In this document: one piece after another, positions 42,351 through 50,557 of the stretch
Numbering within the stretch: position 1 is the stretch's first letter
Layout: each line of letters starts with the position of its first letter
Source: Bradyrhizobium sp. RP6
GTDB taxonomy: Bacteria > Pseudomonadota > Alphaproteobacteria > Rhizobiales > Xanthobacteraceae
Reading direction: 5' to 3'
Length of the DNA: 64,000 nucleotides
NCBI RefSeq assembly: GCF_003837805.1
Contig: NZ_RQIT01000003.1
Span: 367,900-431,899 of the forward strand
The notes under the pieces: model-generated
Database searches by the model: none
Told to the model about the DNA's origin: nothing
The model's input: the letters and a program-made list of their open reading frames with translations, nothing else
Made by a program: the position numbers and the translations under genes

Positions 42351-43289
42351 TCATGCGGCGGCCGCGATCTCGTCGAAGGATACGCCGGTCAGCGCTGCCG
42401 AGGCATCCCACAGCATGGCTGCCGCCGCGAGATCCTGCGCCTGCGGCATGATCCTCGCCGGCCCGGGTGATCCCTTCAATTCGTAAAACCCGTTTGGACC
42501 GTAATAGCCGCCGGGCTCGGCGTCCGGAGAGGTCGCTGCAAACAGCGTTGGCAGCGCGCCTTCGGCGGCGGACTGACTGATCAACGGCTGGAGCAGCCGC
42601 CCGATCCGCCACTGGAACGTGTCGATGCCCGGCCCGTTCGCGATGAGATCGGTCCGCGCATAGCCCGGATGGGCGGCAAGGCTCGTCAGGCCCCAGCCGG
42701 CGGCAAGACTGCGACGCTGCAGCTCCAGCGCAAACATCAGCATCGCCAGCTTGGATTGGCAGTAGGCGCGCCACGGACGATAGGAATGCCTGCTGTGCAG
42801 ATCGTCGAAATTGATCGCACCGGAGCGGTGCGCAAGGCTCGAGAGATGGACGACGCGAGGCGCCTTGGCACGGCGAAGCTGCGGCAACAGCCGCGCCGTC
42901 AGGGCGTAGTGACCGAGATAGTTGGTGCCGAGCTGCATCTCGAAACCATCCTCCGTCTGCTGCCGCTTCGGCGGTGCCATCACGCCGGCATTGTTGACGA
43001 GGAGATCGAGCCGTTCGTTGTCGGCGGCAAAGCGCCCGGCGAAATCGGCGATGGAGGCAAGGCTTGCGAGGTCGAGATGCTCGTAGGCGATCAGAGCGTC
43101 GGGAAACCGCTCGCAAATGCCTTCGATCGCCCGCAGGCCCTTTGCGTCGTCGCGGCCGGTGAGTATGACAATGGCACCGGCGCCCGCGAGCGCCATCGCC
43201 GTCTCGTAACCGAGCCCGCCCGTCGCGCCGGTCACGACGACGGTCTTGCCGCTGAGTGAGGGAATGCCTGCCGTGCTCCAGTCGGTCAT
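42351..43289 (-). CDS. SDR-family oxidoreductase (retinol-dehydrogenase-like)
   Basis: A 312-residue short-chain dehydrogenase with 'VVVTGATGGLGYETAMALAGAGAIVILTGRD' (TGxxxGxG), 'LDLLVNNAGVMAPPKRQ' (NNAG) and the catalytic 'YCQSKLAM' (YxxxK). A long C-terminal part, 'GPNGFYELKGSPG', is like the retinol-dehydrogenase/WW-oxidoreductase group. It is divergent from a TetR regulator, with a palindromic operator in the 89-base spacer, so it is the probable target of that repressor. Confidence 0.87.
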   Translation of the reverse strand: MTDWSTAGIPSLSGKTVVVTGATGGLGYETAMALAGAGAIVILTGRDDAKGLRAIEGICERFPDALIAYEHLDLASLASIADFAGRFAADNERLDLLVNNAGVMAPPKRQQTEDGFEMQLGTNYLGHYALTARLLPQLRRAKAPRVVHLSSLAHRSGAINFDDLHSRHSYRPWRAYCQSKLAMLMFALELQRRSLAAGWGLTSLAAHPGYARTDLIANGPGIDTFQWRIGRLLQPLISQSAAEGALPTLFAATSPDAEPGGYYGPNGFYELKGSPGPARIMPQAQDLAAAAMLWDASAALTGVSFDEIAAAA

Positions 43290-43343
43290 GCCATGTCTCC
43301 GCGGCTTTCAGGGGTGGAAAAGGGCCCGCAACCGGTCTAAATG

Positions 43344-43356
43344 TGCACTGAGTGCA
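43344..43356. promoter_or_regulatory. palindromic operator between SDR and TetR genes
   Basis: TGCACTGAGTGCA is a perfect 13-base palindrome around a central G, in the short spacer between the divergent SDR gene and the TetR gene. Its place and symmetry suit a TetR dimer site controlling both directions. A partial second copy, GTGCAAATTTGCA, overlaps at 43353-43365. Confidence 0.6.
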
Positions 43357-43378
43357 AATTTGCAAGAGGTGAAATGAT

Positions 43379-44017
43379 TTGAAGGCTTCGAAGGTCGCCG
43401 GGAAAGGCGTCAAGTCTTTGTCCGCGGAAGGAAAATCCCCGACCGCCGGCCTGCGCGAGCGCAAGCGGCAGGAGACCCGCGAGCGGCTGACCCGCGCGGC
43501 GATGACCTTATTCCTCGAGCGCGGGTTCGAGGCCACCACCATCGACGACATTGCGGCGGCAGCGGACGTATCGCGACGCAGCTTCTTCCACTATTTCGCG
43601 TCGAAGGAGGACGTGGTCGCCGCCTGGCAGGAGGGCGCAGCTGGCACGCTGGCCGCCGAGATCGTCGCCCGGCCCGCGGACGAATCCATGCTGACAGCGG
43701 CGGAGAACGCGATCGCGGCGGCAGTCAAACGGCTCGATCCGGCGGAAGCCGCAGCGATGTCGCGGCTCAAGCGCGACAATCCCGCGCTCCGGGCGCGCGA
43801 CCAGCTCAAATACGAAAAGCTCGAGCGCGCGCTGGCCGACGGACTGGCACAGCGCGCCCGCACCAAATCGGACCGACAGAAGGCGCGGCTCGTTGCGATG
43901 ATCGCCACCGGCGCCATGCGCGTCGGCGGCGAGAGCTGGATCGGCGAAGGCGCGCGGGAGAAGCCGGAAGCTTTCGTCAGGCGCACCTTCGATGCGATCA
44001 GGGCAATATTGGAGTGA
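43379..44017 (+). CDS. TetR-family transcriptional regulator
   Basis: A 212-residue repressor. The helix-turn-helix is 'RLTRAAMTLFLERGFEATTIDDIAAAADVSRRSFFHYFASKEDVVAAW' (about 37-84). The ligand-binding C-terminal part is not typical of a known sub-family. No ATG fits: an ATG at 43374 is at once followed by TGA, so the start is TTG at 43379, which has AGAGGTG seven bases upstream. Divergent from the SDR/NAD(P)-binding pair, which it probably represses along with itself. Confidence 0.85.
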   Translation: MKASKVAGKGVKSLSAEGKSPTAGLRERKRQETRERLTRAAMTLFLERGFEATTIDDIAAAADVSRRSFFHYFASKEDVVAAWQEGAAGTLAAEIVARPADESMLTAAENAIAAAVKRLDPAEAAAMSRLKRDNPALRARDQLKYEKLERALADGLAQRARTKSDRQKARLVAMIATGAMRVGGESWIGEGAREKPEAFVRRTFDAIRAILE

Positions 44018-44023
44018 GGTCTC

Positions 44024-44848
44024 TCACTCCCTGAAAAATGCCAGCAGGTCGGCGTTGATGGTTTCGGCGTGCGTGGTCGGCATGCCGTGCGGGAAGCCCT
44101 TGTAGGTCTTCAGGATGCCCTTCTTGAGCAGCTTGGCCGATAGCGGCGCGGAATCGGCGTAAGGCACGATCTGGTCGTCGTCGCCGTGCATCACCAGCAC
44201 GGGCACGTTGATCTTCTTGAGGTCCTCGGTGAAGTCGGTCTGCGAGAACGCGACGATGCCGTCGTAATGCGCTTTCGCGCCGCCCATCATGCCCTGGCGC
44301 CACCAGTTCTGGATCACCGCTTCCGACGGTTGCGCGCCGGGGCGGTTGTAGCCGTAGAACGGACCGGCAGGGAGGTCGCGATAGAATTGCGTGCGACTGG
44401 CAGCGAGCTGCTTCTGGAGATCGTCGAACACGCTCTTCGGCAGGCCTCCGGGATTGGCTGCGGTCTGCACCATCAGCGGCGGCACGGCCGAGAGGATCGC
44501 GGCTTTCGCCACCCGGCTCTCGCCGTGGCGCGCAATGTAGTGCACGACCTCGCCGCCGCCGGTGGAATGGCCGACATGGATGGCATTCTTGAGGTCGAGA
44601 TGCGCCGTGAGCGCGGCGAGATCGTCGGCATAGTGATCCATGTCGTGGCCGTCGGCGACCTGCGCCGAGCGGCCGTGACCGCGGCGATCATGGGCGACGA
44701 CCCGGTAGCCGCATGTGACGAAATACAGCATCTGCGCGTCCCAATCGTCCGACGACAACGGCCACCCATGGCTGAACACGATCGGCTGGCCTGCGCCCCA
44801 ATCCTTGTAGAAGATCTCGACGCCGTCTTTGGTGGTGATGGTGGGCAT
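44024..44848 (-). CDS. alpha/beta hydrolase, non-heme chloroperoxidase-like
   Basis: A 274-residue hydrolase starting [40 protein letters not shown]. Triad: Ser in '[13 protein letters not shown]', Asp in '[12 protein letters not shown]', His in '[11 protein letters not shown]'. The FYKDWG/HGWP start and the GHSTGGGE nucleophile elbow are those of cofactor-free chloroperoxidases and aryl esterases; the physiological role is probably ester hydrolysis. AGAGAG precedes the start. Confidence 0.87.
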   Translation of the reverse strand: MPTITTKDGVEIFYKDWGAGQPIVFSHGWPLSSDDWDAQMLYFVTCGYRVVAHDRRGHGRSAQVADGHDMDHYADDLAALTAHLDLKNAIHVGHSTGGGEVVHYIARHGESRVAKAAILSAVPPLMVQTAANPGGLPKSVFDDLQKQLAASRTQFYRDLPAGPFYGYNRPGAQPSEAVIQNWWRQGMMGGAKAHYDGIVAFSQTDFTEDLKKINVPVLVMHGDDDQIVPYADSAPLSAKLLKKGILKTYKGFPHGMPTTHAETINADLLAFFRE

Positions 44849-44969
44849 GGATTGCTCTCTTTCGATGGAAATTGGCACGCGCACAAGCACTGGCCGGTGA
44901 TCATCAGATGGTCATGCGATGTCTGAAATCGACGCCTTGCATCGATCCGGAACGTTGAGAATCCTGTGA

Positions 44970-45479
44970 TCAGGCAAACGCCATTGGCCTGAAGCGGCGC
45001 CACGCCCCGATGGTGAGCACCACGAAGAACACCAGCACGATGCCCTGCACCACGGCGAACACCGGACCCGACGGCGGCGCCGGCGGCACGGCCGGTGCGA
45101 GCGCGGCAAGCGCGGGCACCTTCAGGAACGACTGGATCACCAGCACGAAGACGTTGAAATAGAGCGAGATCATCGCGGTCACGATATAGACCGGGCGCCA
45201 CACTCCGGCGAGCTTCATGCCGTACAGCGCGATGCAGGCCATCGCGAGCAGCACCAGCGAGATGATGCCGATGATGTGCGATGGCAGCAGCTCCTTGAAC
45301 GGAAACAGAAAACCGGTGGCGCTGGTGAGGATCGTGGTCAGCAGGAAGATGGCGGTGAGGGCCGGCATCGGCTTCGAGCCAAGCAGGCCGAACATCACGA
45401 CGAGGCCGGCGACGATGGCGATCAGGCTGATGATGACATGGATCAGCGTAAGGGCGGGCAGACTCAACCCAAGGACCAT
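44970..45479 (-). CDS. multi-pass membrane protein, unknown function
   Basis: A 169-residue protein with about five hydrophobic segments (about 8-29, 38-58, 68-86, 95-113 and 140-158). A short Pro/Ala loop ('ALAPAVPPAPPSGP') precedes the last segment. No catalytic motif is evident and I do not recognise the family. It is alone on its strand, 121 bases upstream of the hydrolase gene in transcription. Confidence 0.7.
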   Translation of the reverse strand: MVLGLSLPALTLIHVIISLIAIVAGLVVMFGLLGSKPMPALTAIFLLTTILTSATGFLFPFKELLPSHIIGIISLVLLAMACIALYGMKLAGVWRPVYIVTAMISLYFNVFVLVIQSFLKVPALAALAPAVPPAPPSGPVFAVVQGIVLVFFVVLTIGAWRRFRPMAFA

Positions 45480-45669
45480 GACATCTCTCCTATTCTCCGC
45501 ATTGAGATGATGAGAGTAGTATTACGGTCCTCATGGGATTGCCACCTGCGTTGGCGTCGCATGCGGAAGCACGGCCATGCGTCATCGTGCGAATCGACAA
45601 ACGCATGGCTGAATTTTTTGCATCGCCGTCGCGAAGGAGGGCAGTCCTCGACGAAAGTTGAAGCGATCT

Positions 45670-45978
45670 TCACACTTCCTTGGTGTCGAAGATCAAGAGG
45701 TCGGCACCGCCACTGGCGAACTTGGGCACGTCGGCGCCGGTCGCCTTGCCTTCCGGACTGGCGAATGCCGCCTGAATGTCGGCCACGCTGTCGAAGGTGA
45801 GAATGGCGACGAGATGGATGCCGGAAGGACCGGCGGGAGATGCGACCGGCCCCTTGCTGACGGCGTATTTCTTCAGGCCGGGAAGTTTCTTGGCGAGCGG
45901 GATGTGCGTCTCGGCATAGTACTTGTCGAAGGCGGCAGCGTCCTTGGGCGTCTTGTACAGCACGACGATTTCAGCCAT
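45670..45978 (-). CDS. EthD-family ferredoxin-like protein
   Basis: A 102-residue protein starting MAEIVVLYKTPKDAAAFDKYYAETHIPLAKKLPGLKKYAVSKGPV, the pattern of the EthD/dimeric alpha-beta barrel family, with the conserved 'YYxxxHxPLAKKLPGL'. AGGGAGG lies before the ATG. EthD proteins assist degradation of ethers or remove reactive aldehyde/quinone intermediates; the exact role is unknown. The next gene upstream is the thioredoxin-reductase-like protein. Confidence 0.82.
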   Translation of the reverse strand: MAEIVVLYKTPKDAAAFDKYYAETHIPLAKKLPGLKKYAVSKGPVASPAGPSGIHLVAILTFDSVADIQAAFASPEGKATGADVPKFASGGADLLIFDTKEV

Positions 45979-46102
45979 TTGGTCCTCCCTTGGGAATCTT
46001 TGTTTTTCTACGCGCGGTTGGCCCCGCGACGAGCGATAGTCTGTGGGACGCAGCAAGATGGCAAGCCGGATTCGGCTTGCTATCTCCTTGTCTTCTGCGT
46101 GC

Positions 46103-47119
46103 CTAAAGCGCCGGTTTTGCGGCGTCGCCGAGATAGCCGTGCAGGGAGGCGACGACCTGCGCGCCCTCGCCGATGGCGCCGCCGACGCGCTTGACCGAGC
46201 CGGAGCGGACGTCGCCGACGGCATAGACGCCGGGCACGGAGGTTTCCAGCGGCGCCACAAGCTTGCCCTGGTTCTGCTCGGACTGCGCGCCGGTCACGAC
46301 GAAGCCGCCGCGATCGAGCGTCACGCCGCAGCCGTCGAGCCAGGAGGTGGCGGGATCGGCGCCGACGAACAGGAAGAGATTGCGGATGTCGGCGAAATCC
46401 TCGTCGTCCGACAACCGGCTTTTCCAGCGGATGCGCCGCAGCAACGAAGCTTCGTCGCCCTCGAGTGCCGTGATCTCGGTGTTGAACATCAATTCGATGT
46501 TCGGCGTCGCTTCGATGCGCTCGATGAGGTAACGCGACATGCTGGCACCCAGGCCACCGCCGCGAATGATCATCAGCACTTTTTTTGCGTGACCCGACAG
46601 GAACACGGCGGCCTGCCCTGCCGAATTGCCGGCACCGACGAGGGCCACCTCCTCGCCGGCGCAGAGCCGCGCCTCGACCGGCGAGGCCCAGTACCAGACG
46701 CCGCGTCCCTCGAACTTGTCGAGGTTTTCGATCTCCGGCCGGCGATAGCGCGCACCGCTCGCCACCACCACCGCCCGCGAGCGCAACGGATCGGCGCCGT
46801 CGAGCGCCACCGAAAATGCGCCATTCTCGCGCGTGCAGTCGAGCGACTTCACGGTCACCGGAATCATGATGTCGGCGCCGAACTTCTGCGCCTGCGTGAA
46901 GGCGCGCGCGGTCAGGGCCTGGCCGGAGATGCCGGTCGGAAAGCCCAGATAGTTCTCGATCCGCGCGCTGGCGCCGGCCTGGCCGCCGAAGGCGCGGGTG
47001 TCGAGCACGGCGACCGACAGCCCTTCGGACGCGGCATACACGGCGGTTGCGAGCCCGGCGGGTCCACAGCCGACGACCGCAACGTCGTAGATGCGGTCGC
47101 CCTTAGCGCCGCCGATCAT
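46103..47119 (-). CDS. thioredoxin-reductase-like FAD protein (C-terminal half of a probably frameshifted fusion)
   Basis: A 338-residue FAD/NAD(P)H oxidoreductase. It has two dinucleotide folds, 'VAVVGCGPAGLATAVYAASEGLSVAVLD' and 'VALVGAGNSAGQAAVFL'. The usual CxxC of thioredoxin reductase is missing: that region reads 'GVWYWASPVEARLC'. The start ATG overlaps the end of the upstream cNMP-binding gene by four bases (ATGA). In relatives I know, the cNMP-binding and reductase parts form one protein of about 550 residues; here they are split by an apparent one-base loss (see findings). Either re-initiation at this ATG or a sequencing error would explain it. Confidence 0.85.
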   Translation of the reverse strand: MIGGAKGDRIYDVAVVGCGPAGLATAVYAASEGLSVAVLDTRAFGGQAGASARIENYLGFPTGISGQALTARAFTQAQKFGADIMIPVTVKSLDCTRENGAFSVALDGADPLRSRAVVVASGARYRRPEIENLDKFEGRGVWYWASPVEARLCAGEEVALVGAGNSAGQAAVFLSGHAKKVLMIIRGGGLGASMSRYLIERIEATPNIELMFNTEITALEGDEASLLRRIRWKSRLSDDEDFADIRNLFLFVGADPATSWLDGCGVTLDRGGFVVTGAQSEQNQGKLVAPLETSVPGVYAVGDVRSGSVKRVGGAIGEGAQVVASLHGYLGDAAKPAL

Positions 47120-47808
47120 GCCGATGGCGCGCGCGAGCTGGTCTCGTTGGGATTGCGCAGCACCGCGCCATCAGCAGTGACGACCAGCGGCCAATCTTCG
47201 GGCTTCGGCAAATACCGCGCGATCAGTTCGGCCGCATCGCGATCGCGATCGGGATCGAGCAGATGATGCGGCTGGCCGTTGCGGGTGAGGAACCCCTGCA
47301 ACCGCACCACGCCGGCGGAGTTCGATGGTCCGATCAGCACGGGGCCGCCGGCGCCGTCCTGGATAAGATTGACCCGGCGCAGGATCAGCGCCCGCATGAT
47401 GCGCTCGCCGAGCTCGGCCTCGGCGACCAGCAGCGCGCGCAGCCGGTCCGGCGGCAGCAGCAGCGTCTCGACATCGCCCTCGGCGCGGCCGTCGACCAGC
47501 GCCGGCTGGCCGGAGAGCTGGCTGAGCTCGGCCAGGAATTGCCCCGGCCCCTGGTCGATCACCGGGGTGACGTGACCGAGCCCGTCGCGCTGGGTGATCG
47601 CGACAAGGCCCTTCAGCACGACGAACATGCCGGGGCCGGGCTTGCCGGTCTCGAACAGCAACTCGCCATCCACGAAGGTGCGGATTTCGCCGAAGTGCCT
47701 GATCCGTTCGATCTCGGCCGGTGTCAGCGCCGGAAAGGTCTGCTCGGGGCGAATGAAGCGCGACAGCTGCGCGTCACGGTCGGTTCGTTGCGGTTCGTCC
47801 TGCCCCAT
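47116..47808 (-). CDS. cyclic-nucleotide-binding domain protein (N-terminal half of the split fusion)
   Basis: A 230-residue protein starting MGQDEPQRTDRDAQLSRFIRPEQTFPALTPAEIERIRHFGEIRTF at 47808, after GAGGTGG. The cNMP-binding barrel ('LFETGKPGPGMFVVLKGLVAITQRD...QFLAELSQLSGQPALVDG') is followed by a thioredoxin-like segment ('GFLTRNGQPHHLLDPDRDRDAAELIARYLPKPEDWPLVVTADGAVLRNPNE'). The last residues TSSRAPSA are out of the family frame: moving one base restores 'ELARAIGM', which runs straight into the following reductase. The product may be a stand-alone sensor or a truncated one. Confidence 0.8.
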   Translation of the reverse strand: MGQDEPQRTDRDAQLSRFIRPEQTFPALTPAEIERIRHFGEIRTFVDGELLFETGKPGPGMFVVLKGLVAITQRDGLGHVTPVIDQGPGQFLAELSQLSGQPALVDGRAEGDVETLLLPPDRLRALLVAEAELGERIMRALILRRVNLIQDGAGGPVLIGPSNSAGVVRLQGFLTRNGQPHHLLDPDRDRDAAELIARYLPKPEDWPLVVTADGAVLRNPNETSSRAPSA

Positions 47809-47846
47809 GGCCACCTCATGCACTCCAAAATTCGAGCCGCCAGCCT

Positions 47847-48035
47847 TCAACTTCCGGTCTTGCCGGCGGCCCCCTCATCTAGGGAACCATCTTCGTTCTG
47901 CGAGGGGCCGGTCGTTGCGGCGCGTTCGCGGGCCTGCAGCTTCCGCCGCTTCAGGTTCTCGCGCAGGGCCGATTTCAGCCGGTCATCCCGGGACACCCTC
48001 GTCTGCCTCGCGCTCTTGTCAGTCTCGTCAGCCAT
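47847..48035 (-). CDS. small basic hypothetical protein
   Basis: A 62-residue protein (MADETDKSARQTRVSRDDRLKSALRENLKRRKLQARERA...). The basic core 'DRLKSALRENLKRRKLQARER' is similar to short proteins seen in several Bradyrhizobium genomes as I recall them. No domain is recognised; a nucleic-acid contact is possible from the charge. It lies 38 bases upstream of the cNMP-binding gene. Confidence 0.6.
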   Translation of the reverse strand: MADETDKSARQTRVSRDDRLKSALRENLKRRKLQARERAATTGPSQNEDGSLDEGAAGKTGS

Positions 48036-48038
48036 CAC

Positions 48039-48351
48039 GGATCCATCACAGCAACCGGCAGCAGGATGCCACCGAAGTGTGGCAGCTCAAGAGGCCGACG
48101 CGATCCGATCGTGCGAAACGCGAAATGGAGCGAATCCGGCGTCCCCGGCAACTGGCCAGTTGGCCGGGGATATCGGACCCCGAATGGACGGAAAGCTAGG
48201 AGTTTCAAGCCAAAATGGGCATTCTGGCCCTGATATCGGCCCGATTTTCTCATTTTGGCAGGACTTGCAAGCTTGCACAGGAGGGGGGCTTGTGGCAGAT
48301 ATCGGCCCGCTTGGTAGGCCCCCTCGGGCGCCCGATTCTTCACCAGCACAT
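48039..48351. other. spacer upstream of tRNA-Thr with repeated GATATCGG motifs
   Basis: No convincing gene is seen in these 313 bases. GATATCGG occurs three times (48169, 48232, 48298), the last two as the 12-mer GATATCGGCCCG, 63-66 bases apart. An inverted repeat CCAAAATG (48210-48217) / CATTTTGG (48251-48258) flanks the second copy, and TGCAAGCTTGCA (48266-48277) is a perfect 12-base palindrome. CAACTGGCCAGTTG (48149-48162) is another. The tRNA-Thr promoter must lie at the right end. Confidence 0.5.
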
Positions 48352-48426
48352 GCTGCCGTAGCTCAGTGGTAGAGCACTCCATTGGTAATGGAGAGGTCGA
48401 CAGTTCAATCCTGTCTGGCAGCACCA
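48352..48426 (+). tRNA. tRNA-Thr (anticodon GGT)
   Basis: A 75-base tRNA with acceptor GCTGCCG pairing with TGGCAGC (one G-T pair), discriminator A and encoded CCA (48424-48426). D arm GCTCAGTGGTAGAGC, anticodon stem CTCCA/TGGAG with loop TTGGTAA (anticodon GGT), T arm CAGTTCAATCCTG. Confidence 0.96.
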
Positions 48427-48516
48427 CCTATCCCCATTAAAGCGAGCCTTGAAACAGGCCTTATTGAAACAAGCCTTGCGCCTGGCCAGCGAGCCCGCAA
48501 CTCCCCGGATGCCATC

Positions 48517-48867
48517 GTGATCAAACGTTCCCTGCCCTATGAAGGACTGCTCCACGAGATCGTCGAGCATAATGGCGTGCTCTATCTCGGCGGCATCGTC
48601 CCTGAAGATGCGGGGCTCGATATGGCGGGCCAGGCGGACGATGTGCTGCGCCAGTTGAAGACCCTGCTTGGCGGGGCCGGCTCCGATCTCTCCTGCGTTC
48701 TGCAGGTGACGATCTTCATGGCTGATCTCGCCGACAAGGCGGCATTCAACCAGGTGTGGAAGCGCTATTTCACCGCGGACCATCTGCCGGCGCGCGCCGC
48801 CATCGGCGTTGCGGATCTCGGCCCGGGCGTCAAGCTGGAGCTGACGGCGATCGCCGCCCGCCGCTGA
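48517..48867 (+). CDS. RidA-family protein
   Basis: A 116-residue enamine/imine deaminase-family protein. The frame extends back into tRNA-Thr, so the start is taken as GTG 48517 (VIKRSLPYEGLLHEIVEHNGVLYLGGIVPE), which gives the normal family length. 'QADDVLRQLKTLLGGAGSDLSCVLQVTIFMADLADKAAFNQVWKRYF' and 'PARAAIGVADLGPGVKLELTAIAARR' are clear; the catalytic-type arginine of RidA sits in 'PARAAIG'. It may clear reactive enamines from PLP enzymes. Confidence 0.82.
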   Translation: MIKRSLPYEGLLHEIVEHNGVLYLGGIVPEDAGLDMAGQADDVLRQLKTLLGGAGSDLSCVLQVTIFMADLADKAAFNQVWKRYFTADHLPARAAIGVADLGPGVKLELTAIAARR

Positions 48868-49661
48868 TCCTCAAGCGGCACCGGCAAGGCGAAAAGCTCG
48901 GTCTGTCCGGTGTTCACACATGAAGCAACCTTCTCGCGTCGCGAAGCGTCCGAGTTTTGCTGTTGACCCTGTCCAAGTGAAGAGGGAGCAGGGAAGGCCG
49001 GGTGCCGGCTGACACCCGTGATCCGCCGCGCGAAGAATTTGCACACGCAAATGCGCAGGCGGGACGACAGGTGGGCCGGAAAACACCCGGCCTTCCCTGC
49101 GCGATGGTTTGACGGCTTATGCCTGCTCTCCCCGGAGCCGAGTTCCCTCTGGCCTCCGTCACCTCGCGAATTGGCGATGTCCCGAGACCCGGTTGAGCCC
49201 CGACCCATGTCCGCAAGGCTCGACCGTAGCAACGACGGTCAGGACCACACGGTTTTGCCGCACGCAGCCGGCCCGGCTTCGCCGGACCCGAGCGCCGTTC
49301 GTCCGCACGCAGTCGGGACCTCACGAGGTTCATCTCGCCCTGGTCCCACCTCGCGTGCCCGGCGCTGCCGCGTCCACCGCATCCCCGCCCACGTTCGTGA
49401 CGACGTACGATCGCCCCTCTCCTCGGGCCGGGAAGGCAGGAATATGGCGCAATTCCGAATTTCGGTAAAGCGGAATATTTTCGCGAGAGGGGATTGACGT
49501 GATTTTGGGAGAGGCGGGTGTTTTGCCTGACGGGTCAGAAGTCGTTGCGATCGATATCCGCTACGGTGGCGCTTCTCCGCAAAAATGCAGACGTTCTGTC
49601 CTTTTGACCGCCGAATTCATGGTGATAGTATCGTAACCTGCGGTCCGTCCGGGAGGACACC
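48868..49661. other. long noncoding region with large inverted repeat, possible structured RNA
   Basis: About 790 bases without a supported gene. It contains a perfect 17-base inverted repeat (48988-49004 / 49085-49101), listed separately. Open frames here have poor composition and no ribosome site. From about 49440 the base composition turns AT-richer, with an ATTCCGAATTTCGG-like palindrome near 49451. I recall similar non-coding sequence, including a TTTTGCC(T/C)GACGGGTC core near 49519-49534, from other Bradyrhizobium genomes, but cannot verify it here. Confidence 0.45.
48988..49101. ncRNA. candidate structured RNA or repeat closed by 17-base arms
   Basis: GCAGGGAAGGCCGGGTG (48988-49004) is the exact reverse complement of 49085-49101, closing an 80-base interior. 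Within it GGTG (49001-49004) and CACC (49012-49015) can form a small nested hairpin with CCGGCTGA in the loop. The strand cannot be determined. It may be a noncoding RNA, an attenuator or a mobile repeat. Confidence 0.4.
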
Positions 49662-49865
49662 ATGGAATGGTTTGACCGGCTGTTTGGAAGGACGTCGTCG
49701 CCTCCGACCCGGCTCTTTGCGAGATTCAGGCGGACGTCGAGGGCACCGACTGATTCCGACCTTCTGAAAATCGCCAAAGACCGGAAAGGGCATATCTCGC
49801 GAAGAGCCGTGCGAGATGAATATAATCGGCTTGTCTTGGAGAAATACGCGCACGATAAGTCGTGA
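49662..49865 (+). CDS. small basic hypothetical protein
   Basis: A 67-residue protein starting MEWFDRLFGRTSSPPTRLFARFRRTSRAPTDSDLLKIAKDRKGHISRRAVRDEYNRLVLEKYAHDKS, with GGGAGG five bases before the ATG. The good ribosome site and charged helical C-terminus favour a real gene. No family is recognised. Confidence 0.5.
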   Translation: MEWFDRLFGRTSSPPTRLFARFRRTSRAPTDSDLLKIAKDRKGHISRRAVRDEYNRLVLEKYAHDKS

Positions 49866-49922
49866 TTTCCAAGACCGATCGAGCCTTGCTCAGTGGCGAA
49901 ACGTGATGGTTTCGCAACGGCC

Positions 49923-50417
49923 CTACCCGTCCTGCGCACCATCAATTGAGCTAGCCACCTGCAATGCCGCGAACCGATCGTCTGACCGTCGCAGCCGCCG
50001 GCACAGCTCGCGATTGATGTTCTGCAGGATGATCACGTAGGCGTGGATATCGGTCTTGTAGCAGGCGTAGAGCTTTTGGGCCGTCAGCTCGTACAGTTCG
50101 GTCGGGCTTTCCGCCACCACCGTGGCGGAGCGGTTTTGCATTTCGATCAGCGTCATCTCGCCGAAGAAATCACCACGCTCCAGGCCGGAAAGCGGGATGA
50201 CACTGCCCGAACTGGCGCGTTTGCTCACCGCCAGCCGGCCGGATTTGACGATGAACATCGAGCGTCCCGGCCCGCCCTCCGCGACGACGGTCGCTCCGGC
50301 ATCGAAGCGGCGCTCGACCAGCATTGAAATCAGGAGGTCGAGGCTCGGCTCCGGGAGACCGCCGAAGAACGGTGTGGTGAGCAGGAAGGCTTTCAGATCG
50401 GGATCGCTGGCGGCCAT
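49923..50417 (-). CDS. cyclic-nucleotide-binding domain protein
   Basis: A 164-residue protein that is little more than a cNMP/CRP-type beta-barrel ('FDAGATVVAEGGPGRSMFIVKSGRLAVSKRASSGSVIPLSGLERGDFFGEMTLIEMQNRSATVVAESPTELYELT') with a short helix after it. No DNA-binding helix-turn-helix follows, so it is unlikely to be a CRP-type activator by itself. The last four codons and the stop lie in a copy of the dispersed repeat also seen at 51893-51935. Confidence 0.8.
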   Translation of the reverse strand: MAASDPDLKAFLLTTPFFGGLPEPSLDLLISMLVERRFDAGATVVAEGGPGRSMFIVKSGRLAVSKRASSGSVIPLSGLERGDFFGEMTLIEMQNRSATVVAESPTELYELTAQKLYACYKTDIHAYVIILQNINRELCRRLRRSDDRFAALQVASSIDGAQDG

Positions 50418-50557
50418 TGCGCAAGGATATGCGCCCTCGCCATCTGCGACAAGCAGAGGACACCGGCGCTGACGCCACCCAATGAGTGAGGCTCAATGTG
50501 TTCGATCAAGTGTGTTCGGATCAAGGAGCTCTGCGACGCGCGGTCAGTTCCGCGCGT

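Noticed and set aside
41665..43551. A 628-codon frame joining the NAD(P)-binding protein to sequence over the SDR and beyond
   Set aside because: Its first two thirds are out of phase with a clear SDR gene on the same strand; the true protein starts at 42324.
49018..49497. Plus-strand open frame in the noncoding region
   Set aside because: Composition is unlike a protein, there is no ribosome site, and it spans the large inverted repeat.
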